A stretch of 64,000 nucleotides of DNA from an uncultured Collinsella sp. (lineage in GTDB: Bacteria; Actinomycetota; Coriobacteriia; Coriobacteriales; Coriobacteriaceae): contig URRB01000001.1 of NCBI GenBank assembly GCA_900550195.1, positions 62,001 to 126,000 of the forward strand, given 5' to 3'. The first letter of the stretch is position 1. Each line of letters begins with the position of its first letter. Shown here one piece after another: positions 25,007-35,079 of the stretch. The notes beneath the pieces were generated by a model. The model saw only the letters and a list, made by a program, of their open reading frames with translations, searched no databases and was not told the DNA's origin. The translations under genes were made by a program, and so were the position numbers.

Positions 25007-26161
25007 TTAGAAGCTACCGCGCTTCAGGAAGTCGGGAAGCTCGAACTGATCGTTGCCGAAGTTAGGAAGCTCGGTGCCACCGACGTTGCGGGTCGGAGCG
25101 GCCTGAGCCGGGCTCGTGGCAGGAGCGGTGCGCTGCGGCTCAGCGGAGGCAGCGGCCTTGCTCTGAGACTGCTGAGCAGCAAAGAGCTCGTCCTGACGGT
25201 TGACGTTGGAGTCGGAGAAGCCCGTAGCGATGACGGTGATACGCACCTGATCGCCCAGGGACTCGTCGACAACGGTACCGAAGATGATGTTGGCCTCGGG
25301 GTCGACGGCGTTGGCGACAACGTCGGCGGCGTCGCTGATCTCCTGGATGCCCAGGTCCTTGGAACCGGCGATGGAGAGCAGCACGCGCGTGGCACCATCG
25401 ATGGAGCTCTCGAGCAGCGGGCTGGAGATGGCCTGCTGGGCAGCGTCGACGGCACGGGTGTCCCCAGAAGAGGTACCGATACCCATCATGGCGGTACCGG
25501 CCTGCTTCATGATGGTCTTAACATCGGCGAAGTCCAGGTTGATGATACCGGGGACGGTGATGAGGTCGGTGATGCCCTGGGTGCCCTGGGAAAGGACGCC
25601 ATCGGCAATCGCGAAGGCCTCGAGCATGGTGGTCTTCTTCTCGGCGATGTCGAGCAGCTTATCGTTAGGGATGACGATCATGGTGTCGACGCAATCGGAG
25701 AGGGTCTTAATGCCCTCCTCGGCGCTCTTCTTGCGCTTGCGGCCCTCGAAGGTGAAGGGCTTGGTCACGACGGCGACGGTCAGCGCACCGACCTCGTTCA
25801 TCGCGATATCGGCAACGATGGGAGCAGCGCCGGTACCGGTGCCACCGCCCTCGCCGCAGGTGATGAACACCATGTCGGCACCAGCGAGCGCCTCGGCAAT
25901 GTCGTCGCGGGACTCATCGGCAGCCTTGCGGCCAACCTCGGGGTTGGCGCCGGCGCCCAGGCCGCGGGTAAGGTCGGTGCCGATGTGCACCTTGATATCG
26001 GCATCAGAGATCGCGAGTGCCTGAGCATCGGTGTTGATGGCAACAAACTCGACGCCGCGGATGCCCTCTTCGATCATTCGATTGACCGCGTTGGTACCGC
26101 CGCCGCCGACGCCGACCACCTTAATGACGGCAAGGTAGTTGTTGATCTCTGTCTCGTGCAT
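25007..26161 (-). CDS. ftsZ: Cell division GTPase FtsZ
   Basis: The 384-residue tubulin homologue forms the division ring. The N-terminal [16 protein letters not shown], the tubulin signature [10 protein letters not shown] near residue 106, and the T7 loop ([11 protein letters not shown]) are intact. A Gln/Ser/Ala linker leads to the C-terminal peptide [11 protein letters not shown], the expected docking site for SepF. The start at 26161 follows GGAGGA. A 199-base gap before ftsQ's end suggests an additional promoter. No ftsA lies next to it. Confidence 0.98.
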   Translation of the reverse strand: MHETEINNYLAVIKVVGVGGGGTNAVNRMIEEGIRGVEFVAINTDAQALAISDADIKVHIGTDLTRGLGAGANPEVGRKAADESRDDIAEALAGADMVFITCGEGGGTGTGAAPIVADIAMNEVGALTVAVVTKPFTFEGRKRKKSAEEGIKTLSDCVDTMIVIPNDKLLDIAEKKTTMLEAFAIADGVLSQGTQGITDLITVPGIINLDFADVKTIMKQAGTAMMGIGTSSGDTRAVDAAQQAISSPLLESSIDGATRVLLSIAGSKDLGIQEISDAADVVANAVDPEANIIFGTVVDESLGDQVRITVIATGFSDSNVNRQDELFAAQQSQSKAAASAEPQRTAPATSPAQAAPTRNVGGTELPNFGNDQFELPDFLKRGSF

Positions 26162-26360
26162 GTCGGTCCTCCGAACAAAGGTTATAGCCATAGCATGGGT
26201 CGACCCCTGCGCACATTAACCTTCAGGTTGAAAGTAAATGCAAAGGTAAACCGTATTATGTTTGCACATTATGAACGTATCAGTCAAATAATTGACCGTG
26301 AAAACCAAACAAACCAGATAAACGGCGTGGTATGGCCCCTCAACAAAGCATCAACCAGCG

Positions 26361-27617
26361 CTACGAGGTCGGAGCGTTCCTAAATGTATAGTTACCCGGA
26401 GAGCGCACATTGATATACGTTACGCCCTCTACCTGCGAAAGCAGCTTGGTGACTACGCGCTCCTTCTTGACGATATCGTTCGAATCGCCCAGCGACACCT
26501 CAATGCCGTTATTGAGGTTTGCCGAGATGGCTTCGACCGAAGGCGTGGAAATATCCTTGACTTGTCCCAAGAACTCGCTCGAAAAACCACGCACATAATC
26601 CAAGCCAGCCTTAACGGCCTTGGAGCTCACTGCCTGGCCGGAAACCGGAGCGACATCCGCCGAGACATCAGTCAACAACACCGCGCCATAGTGCTGAGCG
26701 AGCGCCAGCGCGGCATCAATGCCGGTCAGGGTATTTGAGCCCTGCCCCGTCGTGATGACGTTGCCCTGGTCATCCACTTCGACCGACGTCGACAGCGGGG
26801 CGATCCAGGTGTCATCATCCCCGATGGCCCAGGCAAGGTCATCGGAGCTGATATAGGCAATTGCAATGACCTTGCGCTCCATCGGCGTAATGATGAGCGT
26901 ATGTGGGAACTGACGCTGGACATCCACGCCCGAGACCCACGGGTTCTGCTTGAGGTCCTCGGTAATCTGGTCGGGATCGACGTTAAAAAGCGACGTTCCC
27001 TCGGGCAAATCGATCAGCTGGATAGCATCGTGCTTCGTCACATGCTCGCTGCCTTGAATCTGAATATCAGTGGCGGTAAACAATCCAGAGTTAATCACCA
27101 CGATAGCAACGACGACGAGCACGGCCAAGACGGCCAAAACGCCGCCCACGATTTTGCCTTTGCCTGTAACGACAGAAGCGGCGTCTGATGTTTTATTTGC
27201 CATCGCCCTAAGTAAAGACAACGGGTTGACGCCATTTTTACCCGAAGGCTTCTTGGCGGTAGCCGGCACCGATGTCAGCGAGCGCGGTTTCGATGCGCCC
27301 AGCGTGCGACTCGGACGCGCCGCCTTAGTTCCTGTCGAGGGCTTAGGAGTTGCCATAGGACGGGCAGGCTTGGCGCCCATAACAGGCTTTGACGTCACCG
27401 AGGGACGCGAGGACTTTTTTGCGGCCGGACGATTACCGAGCTGCGAGCCGACAACCGGACGACTGGTCTGTCGAGCATGCCCGACAGGCTTAGAGTGCGC
27501 GACGATATTGCGTTGAGGTTTGGCAGGCGCGCCGGAACGCCCTCCGGCGCGGCGGAAGGTGGGTTTCGATGCTCTAGAAGCCGAGGAATTTAACTTCCGG
27601 TCTGAGCTCGATGCCAT
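26361..27617 (-). CDS. ftsQ: FtsQ-type divisome protein with POTRA domain
   Basis: The 418-residue protein has a long basic, Pro/Ala/Lys/Ser-rich cytoplasmic N-terminus (about 1-150) and one membrane segment (about 155-178, VLAVLAVLVVVAIVVI). The extracytoplasmic POTRA domain follows (FTATDIQIQGSEHVTKHDAI) with NPWVSGVDVQRQFPHTLII. FtsQ links FtsL/FtsB to the division site. The N-terminal extension is longer than in E. coli FtsQ but usual in actinobacteria. The start lies inside the end of murB (44-base overlap) and follows GGGAGG. Confidence 0.92.
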   Translation of the reverse strand: MASSSDRKLNSSASRASKPTFRRAGGRSGAPAKPQRNIVAHSKPVGHARQTSRPVVGSQLGNRPAAKKSSRPSVTSKPVMGAKPARPMATPKPSTGTKAARPSRTLGASKPRSLTSVPATAKKPSGKNGVNPLSLLRAMANKTSDAASVVTGKGKIVGGVLAVLAVLVVVAIVVINSGLFTATDIQIQGSEHVTKHDAIQLIDLPEGTSLFNVDPDQITEDLKQNPWVSGVDVQRQFPHTLIITPMERKVIAIAYISSDDLAWAIGDDDTWIAPLSTSVEVDDQGNVITTGQGSNTLTGIDAALALAQHYGAVLLTDVSADVAPVSGQAVSSKAVKAGLDYVRGFSSEFLGQVKDISTPSVEAISANLNNGIEVSLGDSNDIVKKERVVTKLLSQVEGVTYINVRSPGNYTFRNAPTS

Positions 27618-28485
27618 ACGCCTCCCTCACCTTTCCGTGCACATGTCTGATAACCGCGGCAACGTCATCGGCCGAGGCAGTTCCGTTATTAACGATAAAA
27701 TTAGCGTGAACGGGCGAAACTTCCGCGCCGCCAATCGAAAAACCCTTTAATCCACAATCCTCGATAAGCTTGCCCACGCTCGCATCGGGCGGGTTACGAA
27801 AGACCGACCCGCAGGATGCGCGACCCATGGGCTGTGTACGCTTGCGCCTCGTCAGGTACCGCTCCATGCGCTCGCGAATGTCGGCCTTGGGCGCCGGTTT
27901 AAGCTTGAGCACGCACTCGAGGATGATCTCATTGCGGGGAAGGCTACATTCGCGGTAGCCCCAAGTGATCTCGGACCCCGCATAATGTTTGATACCGGAT
28001 GCCGGGTCAAACGTTACGACATCCTCAACCAGCGAGCCAATCCACTCGGTCCGTGTGCCGGCATTCATAGATATCGCACCGCCAACCGAACCAGGGATGC
28101 CAACGGCAAACTCAAGGCCCGAGAGGCTACGCGACAGGGCATCGTTGACCAGGCGCGCAAACATCACGCCCGCACCGACCGTCAGCGTACAACCGTCATC
28201 GGCAACAACCGTGCGCTGAAACTCACGTCCGAGCGAAATGACGGCGCCGCGATAACCGCCATCGGCAACCAGCAGATTGGAGCCCTTGCCGATGATGACC
28301 CACGGCACCTGCTCGCGATCGAGCACCGCCACGGCGCGGCGGAGGGCATGATAGCTATGGCACGTCACAAAGAGGTCGGCCTTGCCGCCGATACGATAGC
28401 TCGTATGACGCGCAAGGCGCTCGTCCTCGATCACATCCGTGTCGATCATGCCCGAGAGCGCCATGACGGCGTTAAACAGACCCAT
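27574..28485 (-). CDS. murB: UDP-N-acetylenolpyruvoylglucosamine reductase
   Basis: The 303-residue FAD enzyme reduces UDP-GlcNAc-enolpyruvate to UDP-MurNAc. The FAD-binding blocks IGKGSNLLVADGGYRG (about 80) and GIPGSVGGAISMNAG (about 130) and the catalytic serine region RASCGSVFRNPP are seen. The RRKRTQPMG segment is that of type II MurB. The start at 28485 has no clear ribosome site and lies 5 bases after the murC stop, so coupling is likely; internal ATGs at 28464 and 28449 are alternatives. Confidence 0.95.
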   Translation of the reverse strand: MGLFNAVMALSGMIDTDVIEDERLARHTSYRIGGKADLFVTCHSYHALRRAVAVLDREQVPWVIIGKGSNLLVADGGYRGAVISLGREFQRTVVADDGCTLTVGAGVMFARLVNDALSRSLSGLEFAVGIPGSVGGAISMNAGTRTEWIGSLVEDVVTFDPASGIKHYAGSEITWGYRECSLPRNEIILECVLKLKPAPKADIRERMERYLTRRKRTQPMGRASCGSVFRNPPDASVGKLIEDCGLKGFSIGGAEVSPVHANFIVNNGTASADDVAAVIRHVHGKVREAYGIELRPEVKFLGF

Positions 28486-28490
28486 TAGAC

Positions 28491-29909
28491 TTAAGCGTCT
28501 TTCTTGGCAGTCAGATACTCAATGAACTCGGGACCGACGGTCGTAACGTCACCGGCACCCATAGTGAGCAGCAGGTCGCCCTCGCCCACCATCTGCTCGA
28601 GCTCCTGATTGAGCTCAAGACGGCTGGAGCAGTACACGACCTCCTTGCCAGGATGCTTGGCGCGCACGGTATCGGCGAGCATCTTAGAGGTGACACCCGG
28701 AATGGGCATCTCGCCAGCCGAGAACACATCAATCAGCAGCAGTTTATCGGCATTGGCAAATGCATCGGCAAAGTCGTCGCACAGGGCCTGCAGGCGCGAA
28801 TAGCGGTGCGGCTGGAACACGACGTCGACGTGCTTGTAGCCCAGCGACGAAGCAGCAGCAAGCGTCGCCTTGATCTCGGTGGGGTGATGGCCGTAATCAT
28901 CGACCACGGTGATGCCATCGATATCGCCCACGTGGGTAAAGCGACGGCGGACGCCCTCAAAGCTCGAGAGCGCCTTGGCGGCGGCGTCGATGTCAAGGCC
29001 CAGGACATGGGCGACGGTGAGCACCGCCGTGGCGTTGAGCATGTTGTGGCGACCGGGATTGCTCTTGATCTCCACAGCGTGCTCAGTGCCGTCCTCAAAG
29101 CGAACGATAAAATCGCTCTGGATGCCCTTGACATCCGGGTGCATGCAGACGATGTCGTTGCTCTCGGCAAAGCCGTAGGAAAGCACGTGACGACCCGTCG
29201 ACTTGGCGAGCTCGACCAGATGCGGGTCCTCACCGCAGACGATGACGGTGCCGTCCTCGCCCACCAGGCTCATGAATTTGGCGAAAGTTGCCTCGATCTC
29301 CTCGATACCCGAGTAGTGATCGAGGTGGTCGGCCTCGACGTTGGTCACGATGACCACGTTGGGGTTCAGGAACAGGAAGGAGCTGTCGGACTCGTCGGCC
29401 TCAGCGACAAAGTAGTCGCCCGAGCCGTTCTTGCCGTTCGTGTCATAGCCCTCGACGATGCCACCGATCAAGAAGCTCGGATCCAGACCCATGCGGTCGA
29501 GCATGGTGGCGCACATCGAAGACGTGGTGGTCTTGCCATGCGTGCCGGCAACAGCGACGGTGGTGTAGCCGTGGCCCAAAGCAGAGAGCATCTTGGCACG
29601 GGGCCACACGGGAATACCAAGCTCGCGAGCGCGCACGAGTTCAGGGTTGGACTCCGGAATAGCGGTGGAGACAACAACCACGTCGGGCTTGACCTCGTCG
29701 ATCGTGGCGGCCTCATGGCCCACATGCACCTTCACACCAGCGCGGGTAAGCTGGCGGATATAACGTGACGTCTTAAGGTCGGAGCCGGTAACGGCATAAC
29801 CGCGCTCGTGAAGAACGAGGGCGATGCCGCTCATGCCGGCGCCGCCGATACCGATAAAGTGGGCGCTCTTAAACTCGGGCGCGGAGGTTGCAGTCTGGGA
29901 ATCAGCCAT
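28491..29909 (-). CDS. murC: UDP-N-acetylmuramate--L-alanine ligase
   Basis: The 472-residue ATP-dependent ligase adds the first stem-peptide residue. FIGIGGAGMSGIA near residue 18 binds the uridine nucleotide, the P-loop AGTHGKTTTSSM lies near 115, and EADESDSSFL and the late DDYGHHPTEI blocks are typical. The start at 29909 follows AAGGAG; an upstream frame extension lacks a site. A 97-base gap separates it from the murG end. Confidence 0.97.
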   Translation of the reverse strand: MADSQTATSAPEFKSAHFIGIGGAGMSGIALVLHERGYAVTGSDLKTSRYIRQLTRAGVKVHVGHEAATIDEVKPDVVVVSTAIPESNPELVRARELGIPVWPRAKMLSALGHGYTTVAVAGTHGKTTTSSMCATMLDRMGLDPSFLIGGIVEGYDTNGKNGSGDYFVAEADESDSSFLFLNPNVVIVTNVEADHLDHYSGIEEIEATFAKFMSLVGEDGTVIVCGEDPHLVELAKSTGRHVLSYGFAESNDIVCMHPDVKGIQSDFIVRFEDGTEHAVEIKSNPGRHNMLNATAVLTVAHVLGLDIDAAAKALSSFEGVRRRFTHVGDIDGITVVDDYGHHPTEIKATLAAASSLGYKHVDVVFQPHRYSRLQALCDDFADAFANADKLLLIDVFSAGEMPIPGVTSKMLADTVRAKHPGKEVVYCSSRLELNQELEQMVGEGDLLLTMGAGDVTTVGPEFIEYLTAKKDA

Positions 29910-30006
29910 GTGCTCGTGTACTCCTTGCGTAAACACTGCCTGTAACCCGTTAACTGTACCGCACCTACCGCATCAGCGCGAGGGCGACCGACGATATCCC
30001 GTCTAA

Positions 30007-31122
30007 CTAACGCAAACCCTCTACCGCATCCGCCAGAAGAGCGGCGGCCCTATCCTGAGCCAGACCACGCGCCGCCTGACGCATGGCGTCGCGCGCCGCC
30101 GCGTCATCGACCAGGTGCAGCAGTTCATCGGCAAAGGCAGAACCGTCGATATCGGCATCGGCGCAGAGCACGCCGGCCCCAGCGTCGACCAGATAACGGG
30201 CATTGGTGGTTTGGTGGTCGGCCGTCGCATGCGGGTACGGCACGAGCACCGAAGGCACGGCGAGTGCAGCGATCTCGGCCACGCTCGATGCGCCCGAACG
30301 CGAGAGCACCAAATCGGCAGCAGCCAGCATATCGCCCATGTTGTCGATGTAAGGCTGGACGCGGTAACGCTTCGCCTCCTCGGGCGTCAGCGCCAAAGCG
30401 CGCTCGGTCTCCTCAAAGCCGTCGGCACCCGTCGAATGCAACACATAGAGGTTCTTGCGCGAAAGCAGCTCGTTTTTGAGCGAAGCCACACGCTCGTTGA
30501 GGTGCTGGGCGCCAAGTGAACCGCCAAAGACGAGCAGCAGCGTAGCGTCCTCGGGAACGCCAAGTGCCTTGCGGCCGCGAGCGCGATCGCCCTCGATCAC
30601 CGAGCGACGTACGGGGTTGCCGGTCATGAGCACGTGGTCAGGGTCACCTTCGCGCTCAAAGACCAAACGCGCTGCCGGCACCGAGATGCACACGCGGGCG
30701 GCGTGGGAGTTCATCATCTTGTTGGCCAGGCCCGGAACAGAGTTCTGCTCATGCAGCAGATACGGAACGCCCGCGCCCTTGCACCACCCCAGCAGCGGAA
30801 CCTCGACATAGGCACCAAAACCAATGGCGGCATCGGGCTTGCCGACCTTTGAGAAATGACTGGCGAGCGCACGCTTGGCTTTGTTGACACGCCACAGCGA
30901 GGTCAGCGCCGTCCAAGGACGGGAGCGGTCGAAGCCCGTGACCGTAATGGGCACAAAATCAAACCCAGCCTCGGGGACCAGACGACCCTCGAGCTTGCGC
31001 GACTGGCCCACGAACACAACGTGGTGGCCACGGTCACGCAGCTCTTCGGCCAAGGCGAGCGCGGGGTTGATGTGCCCGGCCGTGCCGCCGGCTGCAATAG
31101 CAACGGTCATTTTATCGGTCAT
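30007..31122 (-). CDS. murG: UDP-N-acetylglucosamine--lipid pyrophosphoryl-undecaprenol GlcNAc transferase
   Basis: The 371-residue GT-B glycosyltransferase makes lipid II on the inner face of the membrane. The N-terminal loop AAGGTAGHINPALALAE, the second Gly-rich loop FGGSLGAQHLN near 188 and the donor-site SRSGASSVAEIAAL near 260 match MurG. The start follows AAGGGA and overlaps the end of ftsW by 11 bases. The call is firm. Confidence 0.97.
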   Translation of the reverse strand: MTDKMTVAIAAGGTAGHINPALALAEELRDRGHHVVFVGQSRKLEGRLVPEAGFDFVPITVTGFDRSRPWTALTSLWRVNKAKRALASHFSKVGKPDAAIGFGAYVEVPLLGWCKGAGVPYLLHEQNSVPGLANKMMNSHAARVCISVPAARLVFEREGDPDHVLMTGNPVRRSVIEGDRARGRKALGVPEDATLLLVFGGSLGAQHLNERVASLKNELLSRKNLYVLHSTGADGFEETERALALTPEEAKRYRVQPYIDNMGDMLAAADLVLSRSGASSVAEIAALAVPSVLVPYPHATADHQTTNARYLVDAGAGVLCADADIDGSAFADELLHLVDDAAARDAMRQAARGLAQDRAAALLADAVEGLR

Positions 31123-32632
31123 GGTAGTCCCTTCGTACACGCGGTCCCTGGTCGTCGGTACGCAGACGCGCCGACGGGTCCGAGTTCAAATCGATTCGAT
31201 TATATCCGCCGCCCGCGTTGCGAGGGCTGGGGCGCTGAGGACGACCTTGCGGCGCCGTTCGCTGACGCGGGCGGGCTGCCGGCTCGGTCGCAGAGCCATC
31301 CAGGACGGTAAAACCGTTACGCGAAGATCGCTCGCCGCGCACGTGGGGCACGCCGGCGGTACTCTCATCCATAACGGCAAAGCTCTCGCGGCGGCGGTCA
31401 TACTCATCGCGGCGGGCGCTCTCGTACGAAACGCGCAGGATCAACCCGGCAAGCATGAGCGACACAATAATCGACGAACCGCCGTAGCTAATAAACGGCA
31501 ACGGTTTGCCCGTCATGGGAAACACGTTGAGGATGCCCAGCGCGTTAATCAAAAACTGCACTGCGAGAATGACCGCGGAGCCAGACGCCATAAGCGCGCC
31601 CCGGCGATCGGTCGCCTGCTCGGCAATGCGAAACGCCGAGTAGATCAGCATCGCAAACACCAAGAAGAACAGCACGGTTCCGACAAAACCGACTTCCTCG
31701 CCAATGATGGCCAGGATGTAGTCATTGTGCGCCTCGGGCAGATACGAGTACTTCATGGTTGAGTTGCCGATGCCACGGCCGAACAGACCGCCCGAGGCAA
31801 AGGCCATAATGGCAAGCGTGGCCTGATAGCCGTCACCATACTCGTCGGCCCAAGGGTTCAAGGCAACCTGAATACGCACCATACGGTACGGCTCTGCGAC
31901 AAGCGCAATCACGATCACGAGAATGCCGAAGATTAGCACGCCGATGATAAATCTGGGGTCGAGACCCGCAAACAACGCCATGCACATGAGGGTCAACAGG
32001 ATGATCAGGACAGTACCGAAATCGGGCTGGATAAAGATCAGAAAGAGCGAAATGCCCAGGTAGATGCCCATCTTGCGAAGGAATTCGTTGATGTTGCCAC
32101 CGGGCGAAAAGAAGCGATCAAGCATGATGGCCGAATACGCAATGGCAAATGGCTTTAAAAACTCGGAAGGCTGGAACTGAATACCGGCGATGTTAAGCCA
32201 GCGCGTGGCGCCACGGCTGCCGCTGCCCACCAAGAACACCAGAAACAGTAGCCCTATCATGCCTATGAGGAAGATCCTGAGCACATCCTCCCCAAACCAG
32301 CTGTCCGGCAAAACGCGCACGATGGCAATCAGCGCCAGAACACCGACCACGGCAAACGCGGCCTGTCGACCCAGAAAAAACGTCGCCGAGCCATTCTCGT
32401 GCAGCGCCTCGACCGAAGACGCCGAGTACACCATCAGCAGGCCAAAGCATACCAAGGTAAACAAGCAGGCCATGAATATCAAACGGGGGCGCATGATACG
32501 GGCGGGAACGCCGGCAATATAGCGTTCGCTAAACGACTGCCCGCCGCGGCTGGAACGCGGTGTGATACGACGTGAGGAAGCACGGTCCGAGTCGGGCCTC
32601 CTCATACCTTGTCGGGGGCTCTCCTCTCTCAC
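31112..32632 (-). CDS. ftsW: SEDS-family peptidoglycan polymerase FtsW
   Basis: The 506-residue membrane glycosyltransferase polymerises lipid II with FtsI at the septum. About ten hydrophobic segments span residues 50-410. SEDS blocks are FQPSEFLKPFAI, FIQPDFGTVLII, YSYLPEAHNDYILAIIGEE and PFISYGGSS. A long charged C-terminal tail (about 100 residues, Arg/Pro/Gly-rich) is probably disordered. I used GTG at 32632 (GGGG 5 bases upstream); ATG at 32605 is an alternative. It sits 8 bases after murD. Confidence 0.95.
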   Translation of the reverse strand: MREESPRQGMRRPDSDRASSRRITPRSSRGGQSFSERYIAGVPARIMRPRLIFMACLFTLVCFGLLMVYSASSVEALHENGSATFFLGRQAAFAVVGVLALIAIVRVLPDSWFGEDVLRIFLIGMIGLLFLVFLVGSGSRGATRWLNIAGIQFQPSEFLKPFAIAYSAIMLDRFFSPGGNINEFLRKMGIYLGISLFLIFIQPDFGTVLIILLTLMCMALFAGLDPRFIIGVLIFGILVIVIALVAEPYRMVRIQVALNPWADEYGDGYQATLAIMAFASGGLFGRGIGNSTMKYSYLPEAHNDYILAIIGEEVGFVGTVLFFLVFAMLIYSAFRIAEQATDRRGALMASGSAVILAVQFLINALGILNVFPMTGKPLPFISYGGSSIIVSLMLAGLILRVSYESARRDEYDRRRESFAVMDESTAGVPHVRGERSSRNGFTVLDGSATEPAARPRQRTAPQGRPQRPSPRNAGGGYNRIDLNSDPSARLRTDDQGPRVRRDYHDR

Positions 32633-32640
32633 CGCAACCC

Positions 32641-34047
32641 CTATTCCATTTGTGATTTCGCTGCAGCGGCAAGCTGGGCCACGTAGTCCTTAAACACGCG
32701 GCCGCGCTCCTCATAGCCCGAGAACTCATCGAACGAAGAGCAGGCAGGAGAAAGTAAGATCACGTCACCACGGCTCGACAGCGAACGGGCGACGTCCACG
32801 GCGTCGCGTAGGTCATCCGCCTGGGCGATATCCACATCGCCATCGACATCGGCCTCGTCCATAGCGGCGGTGAAGCGCTCGCGCGCATCGCCAAAGCAGA
32901 CGACCGAGCGCACGTTGTCCATAACGACGCGCGCGAAGTCCGTGAGCGGCGTGCCCTTATCGTGGCCGCCGAGCAGCAAGATCACGTCGTCATCGGGAAA
33001 TGCCGTCAGTGCCTTCTCGACCGCATCGGTGTTGGTCGCCTTGGAATCGTTGACGTAGCGCACGCCGTCAATCTCGCCACACGGCTCCACGCGGTGCTCG
33101 AGCGGCTGGAACGAGGCAAGACCGCGGCAGACACCATCGACATCGGCACCGACCGCCAAGGCAGCCGTGGCGGCGCACAGGGCATTGATAACATTGTGAT
33201 GGCCCGAGATCTTGAGCTCGGATGTAGCGATGAGCGGGGTCTCGACGCCCTTCAGGCGCACGACCATCTTGCCGTCGCGCACAAAGGCGGCATCCTCGCC
33301 CTCAGGCTCGTCAAAGGCAACCTTGCAGATGCGACGACCCGGCGTGTAGATGTACTCATCGAACTCGTGAATGCCGGCGTCTTCGACGTCGACAACCGCC
33401 AGATCGTCATCGACCATATTGTCAAACAGTTTGATCTTGGCAAGCGCGTAGTTCTTATGGCTCTTATGCCAGCCCAAGTGGTCGGGAGTGATGTTGAGCA
33501 GCACCGCCACGCGGGGGTGGAGCTCGGTTGTCGTAGCAATCTGATAGCTCGAGAGCTCAGCCACAAACCACTCGTTGTGGGCTCGGCCGTCAATCTCGTT
33601 GACCGGCGGCTCGCCGATGTTGCCGACAGCAACGCTGGCCTCGCCGGCAGCCTTAAGCAGATAATCAGCCAGCGACGTGGTGGTCGTCTTGCCGTTGGTG
33701 CCCGTGATGGCAATCCAGTTATCGGGCGACAGGCGATAGGCAAACTCGGGCTCACCCATAATCTGGGCGGCATGCTCGCGCCCGGCCTTAAAGAAGCCCG
33801 AGAACTCCGAGATGCCCGGGCACGTCACGCATACGTCATAGGCGCCCTCGACCTGTTCGGTCCCATAGACAAACGACGCACCAGCAGCCTCGAGCGCACG
33901 CGTGGCGTCATTGGGCTCAGAGGTGCCACCGCCATACACGGTAACGGCACTTACGCGCTCGGGATGTGCCAGCGCCCAGCGGGCGACATCGAGACCGGAT
34001 TTGCCCTGACCCAAAACGAGCAGGCTAAAGACATCAGCAAGAGGCAT
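32641..34047 (-). CDS. murD: UDP-N-acetylmuramoylalanine--D-glutamate ligase
   Basis: The 468-residue Mur ligase adds D-glutamate. The N-terminal LVLGQGKSGLDVARW binds nucleotide, the P-loop ITGTNGKTTTTSL lies near residue 113, and NDSKATNTDAVEKAL and LLLGGHDKGTPL are MurD blocks. It is 9 bases from mraY and 8 from ftsW, so it is inside the operon. Confidence 0.97.
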   Translation of the reverse strand: MPLADVFSLLVLGQGKSGLDVARWALAHPERVSAVTVYGGGTSEPNDATRALEAAGASFVYGTEQVEGAYDVCVTCPGISEFSGFFKAGREHAAQIMGEPEFAYRLSPDNWIAITGTNGKTTTTSLADYLLKAAGEASVAVGNIGEPPVNEIDGRAHNEWFVAELSSYQIATTTELHPRVAVLLNITPDHLGWHKSHKNYALAKIKLFDNMVDDDLAVVDVEDAGIHEFDEYIYTPGRRICKVAFDEPEGEDAAFVRDGKMVVRLKGVETPLIATSELKISGHHNVINALCAATAALAVGADVDGVCRGLASFQPLEHRVEPCGEIDGVRYVNDSKATNTDAVEKALTAFPDDDVILLLGGHDKGTPLTDFARVVMDNVRSVVCFGDARERFTAAMDEADVDGDVDIAQADDLRDAVDVARSLSSRGDVILLSPACSSFDEFSGYEERGRVFKDYVAQLAAAAKSQME

Positions 34048-34056
34048 GAAAGACCA

Positions 34057-35076
34057 CTATCCCAACTGGAAGAACAGGGCAAGGCCAACGGCACCAAAGG
34101 CAGCAGCGATAATCCAAAAACGGATGACGACCTTGGTCTCGGCCCAGCCCTTCTTTTCGAAATGATGATGGATGGGCGCCATAAGGAAGACGCGCTTGTG
34201 CGTAAAGTGGAAGTAGACAACCTGAATCATGACCGACAGGGTCTCAACGATAAACAGGCCGCCGATGATGAGGGAGACGACCTCGGTGTTGGTCATGATG
34301 GACGTGCAGGCAAACGCGGCGCCTAGGGCAAGCGAGCCGGTATCGCCCATAAAGATGCTCGCCGGATAGCAGTTGAACCACAGAAAGCCCAAGCAGGCAC
34401 CGGCACACGCGGTGCAGAAGATGGACAGGTTCACGTCTCCGTGCAAAAACGCCATGGCAGCCATGGCGAGCATGGCAATCATGGAGGTGCCGCCAGCAAG
34501 ACCGTCAAGGCCATCGGTCAGGTTCACGGCATTAGAAAGACCGGCGATCATCAGCCAGCAAAAGACAATGTAAAGCCACGGGAACGAAAGGCCACAGATG
34601 GTGGTCGAAAGAACACCGAGGTCAATCGTCAGGCCGCCGGGAAAACGAATCTCGGGGGCGACGCCGCACCAGTTGACGGCAAGTACCGTAAAGGTGACAC
34701 AGATAATGGTTAGGCCGATCATCTTGGCATGGGGCGTCAGACCGAGCGAGCGCCCATGCGTAACGGAGGTCAGGTCGTCGATCAGGCCCAGCACGCCGGT
34801 CGCCAGCGTGGCGAGCAGCACGAGCACGAGCTCGGTGGTGAGCTTGCCCATCAGCAGGCAGGTCAGCGAGATCGCGACGAGGATGACAACGCCACCCATG
34901 GTGGGCGTTCCCTGCTTAACCAAATGACGCTTGGGGCCGTCGGCACGAACCTGCTGGCCGATACCCTCGACTTTGAGCAGCTTGATCCACCACGGCATGA
35001 GCAGCAGCGCAATGGCAGCGGCGATGCCAAGCCCCAAAAAAGCCTGATACGTTGGATACGAGGGATTGCCGAACAT
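34057..35076 (-). CDS. mraY: Phospho-N-acetylmuramoyl-pentapeptide transferase
   Basis: The 339-residue polytopic enzyme makes lipid I. About ten hydrophobic segments are present. The conserved aspartates lie in GVLGLIDD, NAVNLTDGLDGLAGG and GDTGSLALGA, and the histidine loop is FLMAPIHHHFEKKGW. It starts 3 bases after murF. Confidence 0.98.
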   Translation of the reverse strand: MFGNPSYPTYQAFLGLGIAAAIALLLMPWWIKLLKVEGIGQQVRADGPKRHLVKQGTPTMGGVVILVAISLTCLLMGKLTTELVLVLLATLATGVLGLIDDLTSVTHGRSLGLTPHAKMIGLTIICVTFTVLAVNWCGVAPEIRFPGGLTIDLGVLSTTICGLSFPWLYIVFCWLMIAGLSNAVNLTDGLDGLAGGTSMIAMLAMAAMAFLHGDVNLSIFCTACAGACLGFLWFNCYPASIFMGDTGSLALGAAFACTSIMTNTEVVSLIIGGLFIVETLSVMIQVVYFHFTHKRVFLMAPIHHHFEKKGWAETKVVIRFWIIAAAFGAVGLALFFQLG

Positions 35077-35079
35077 GGG

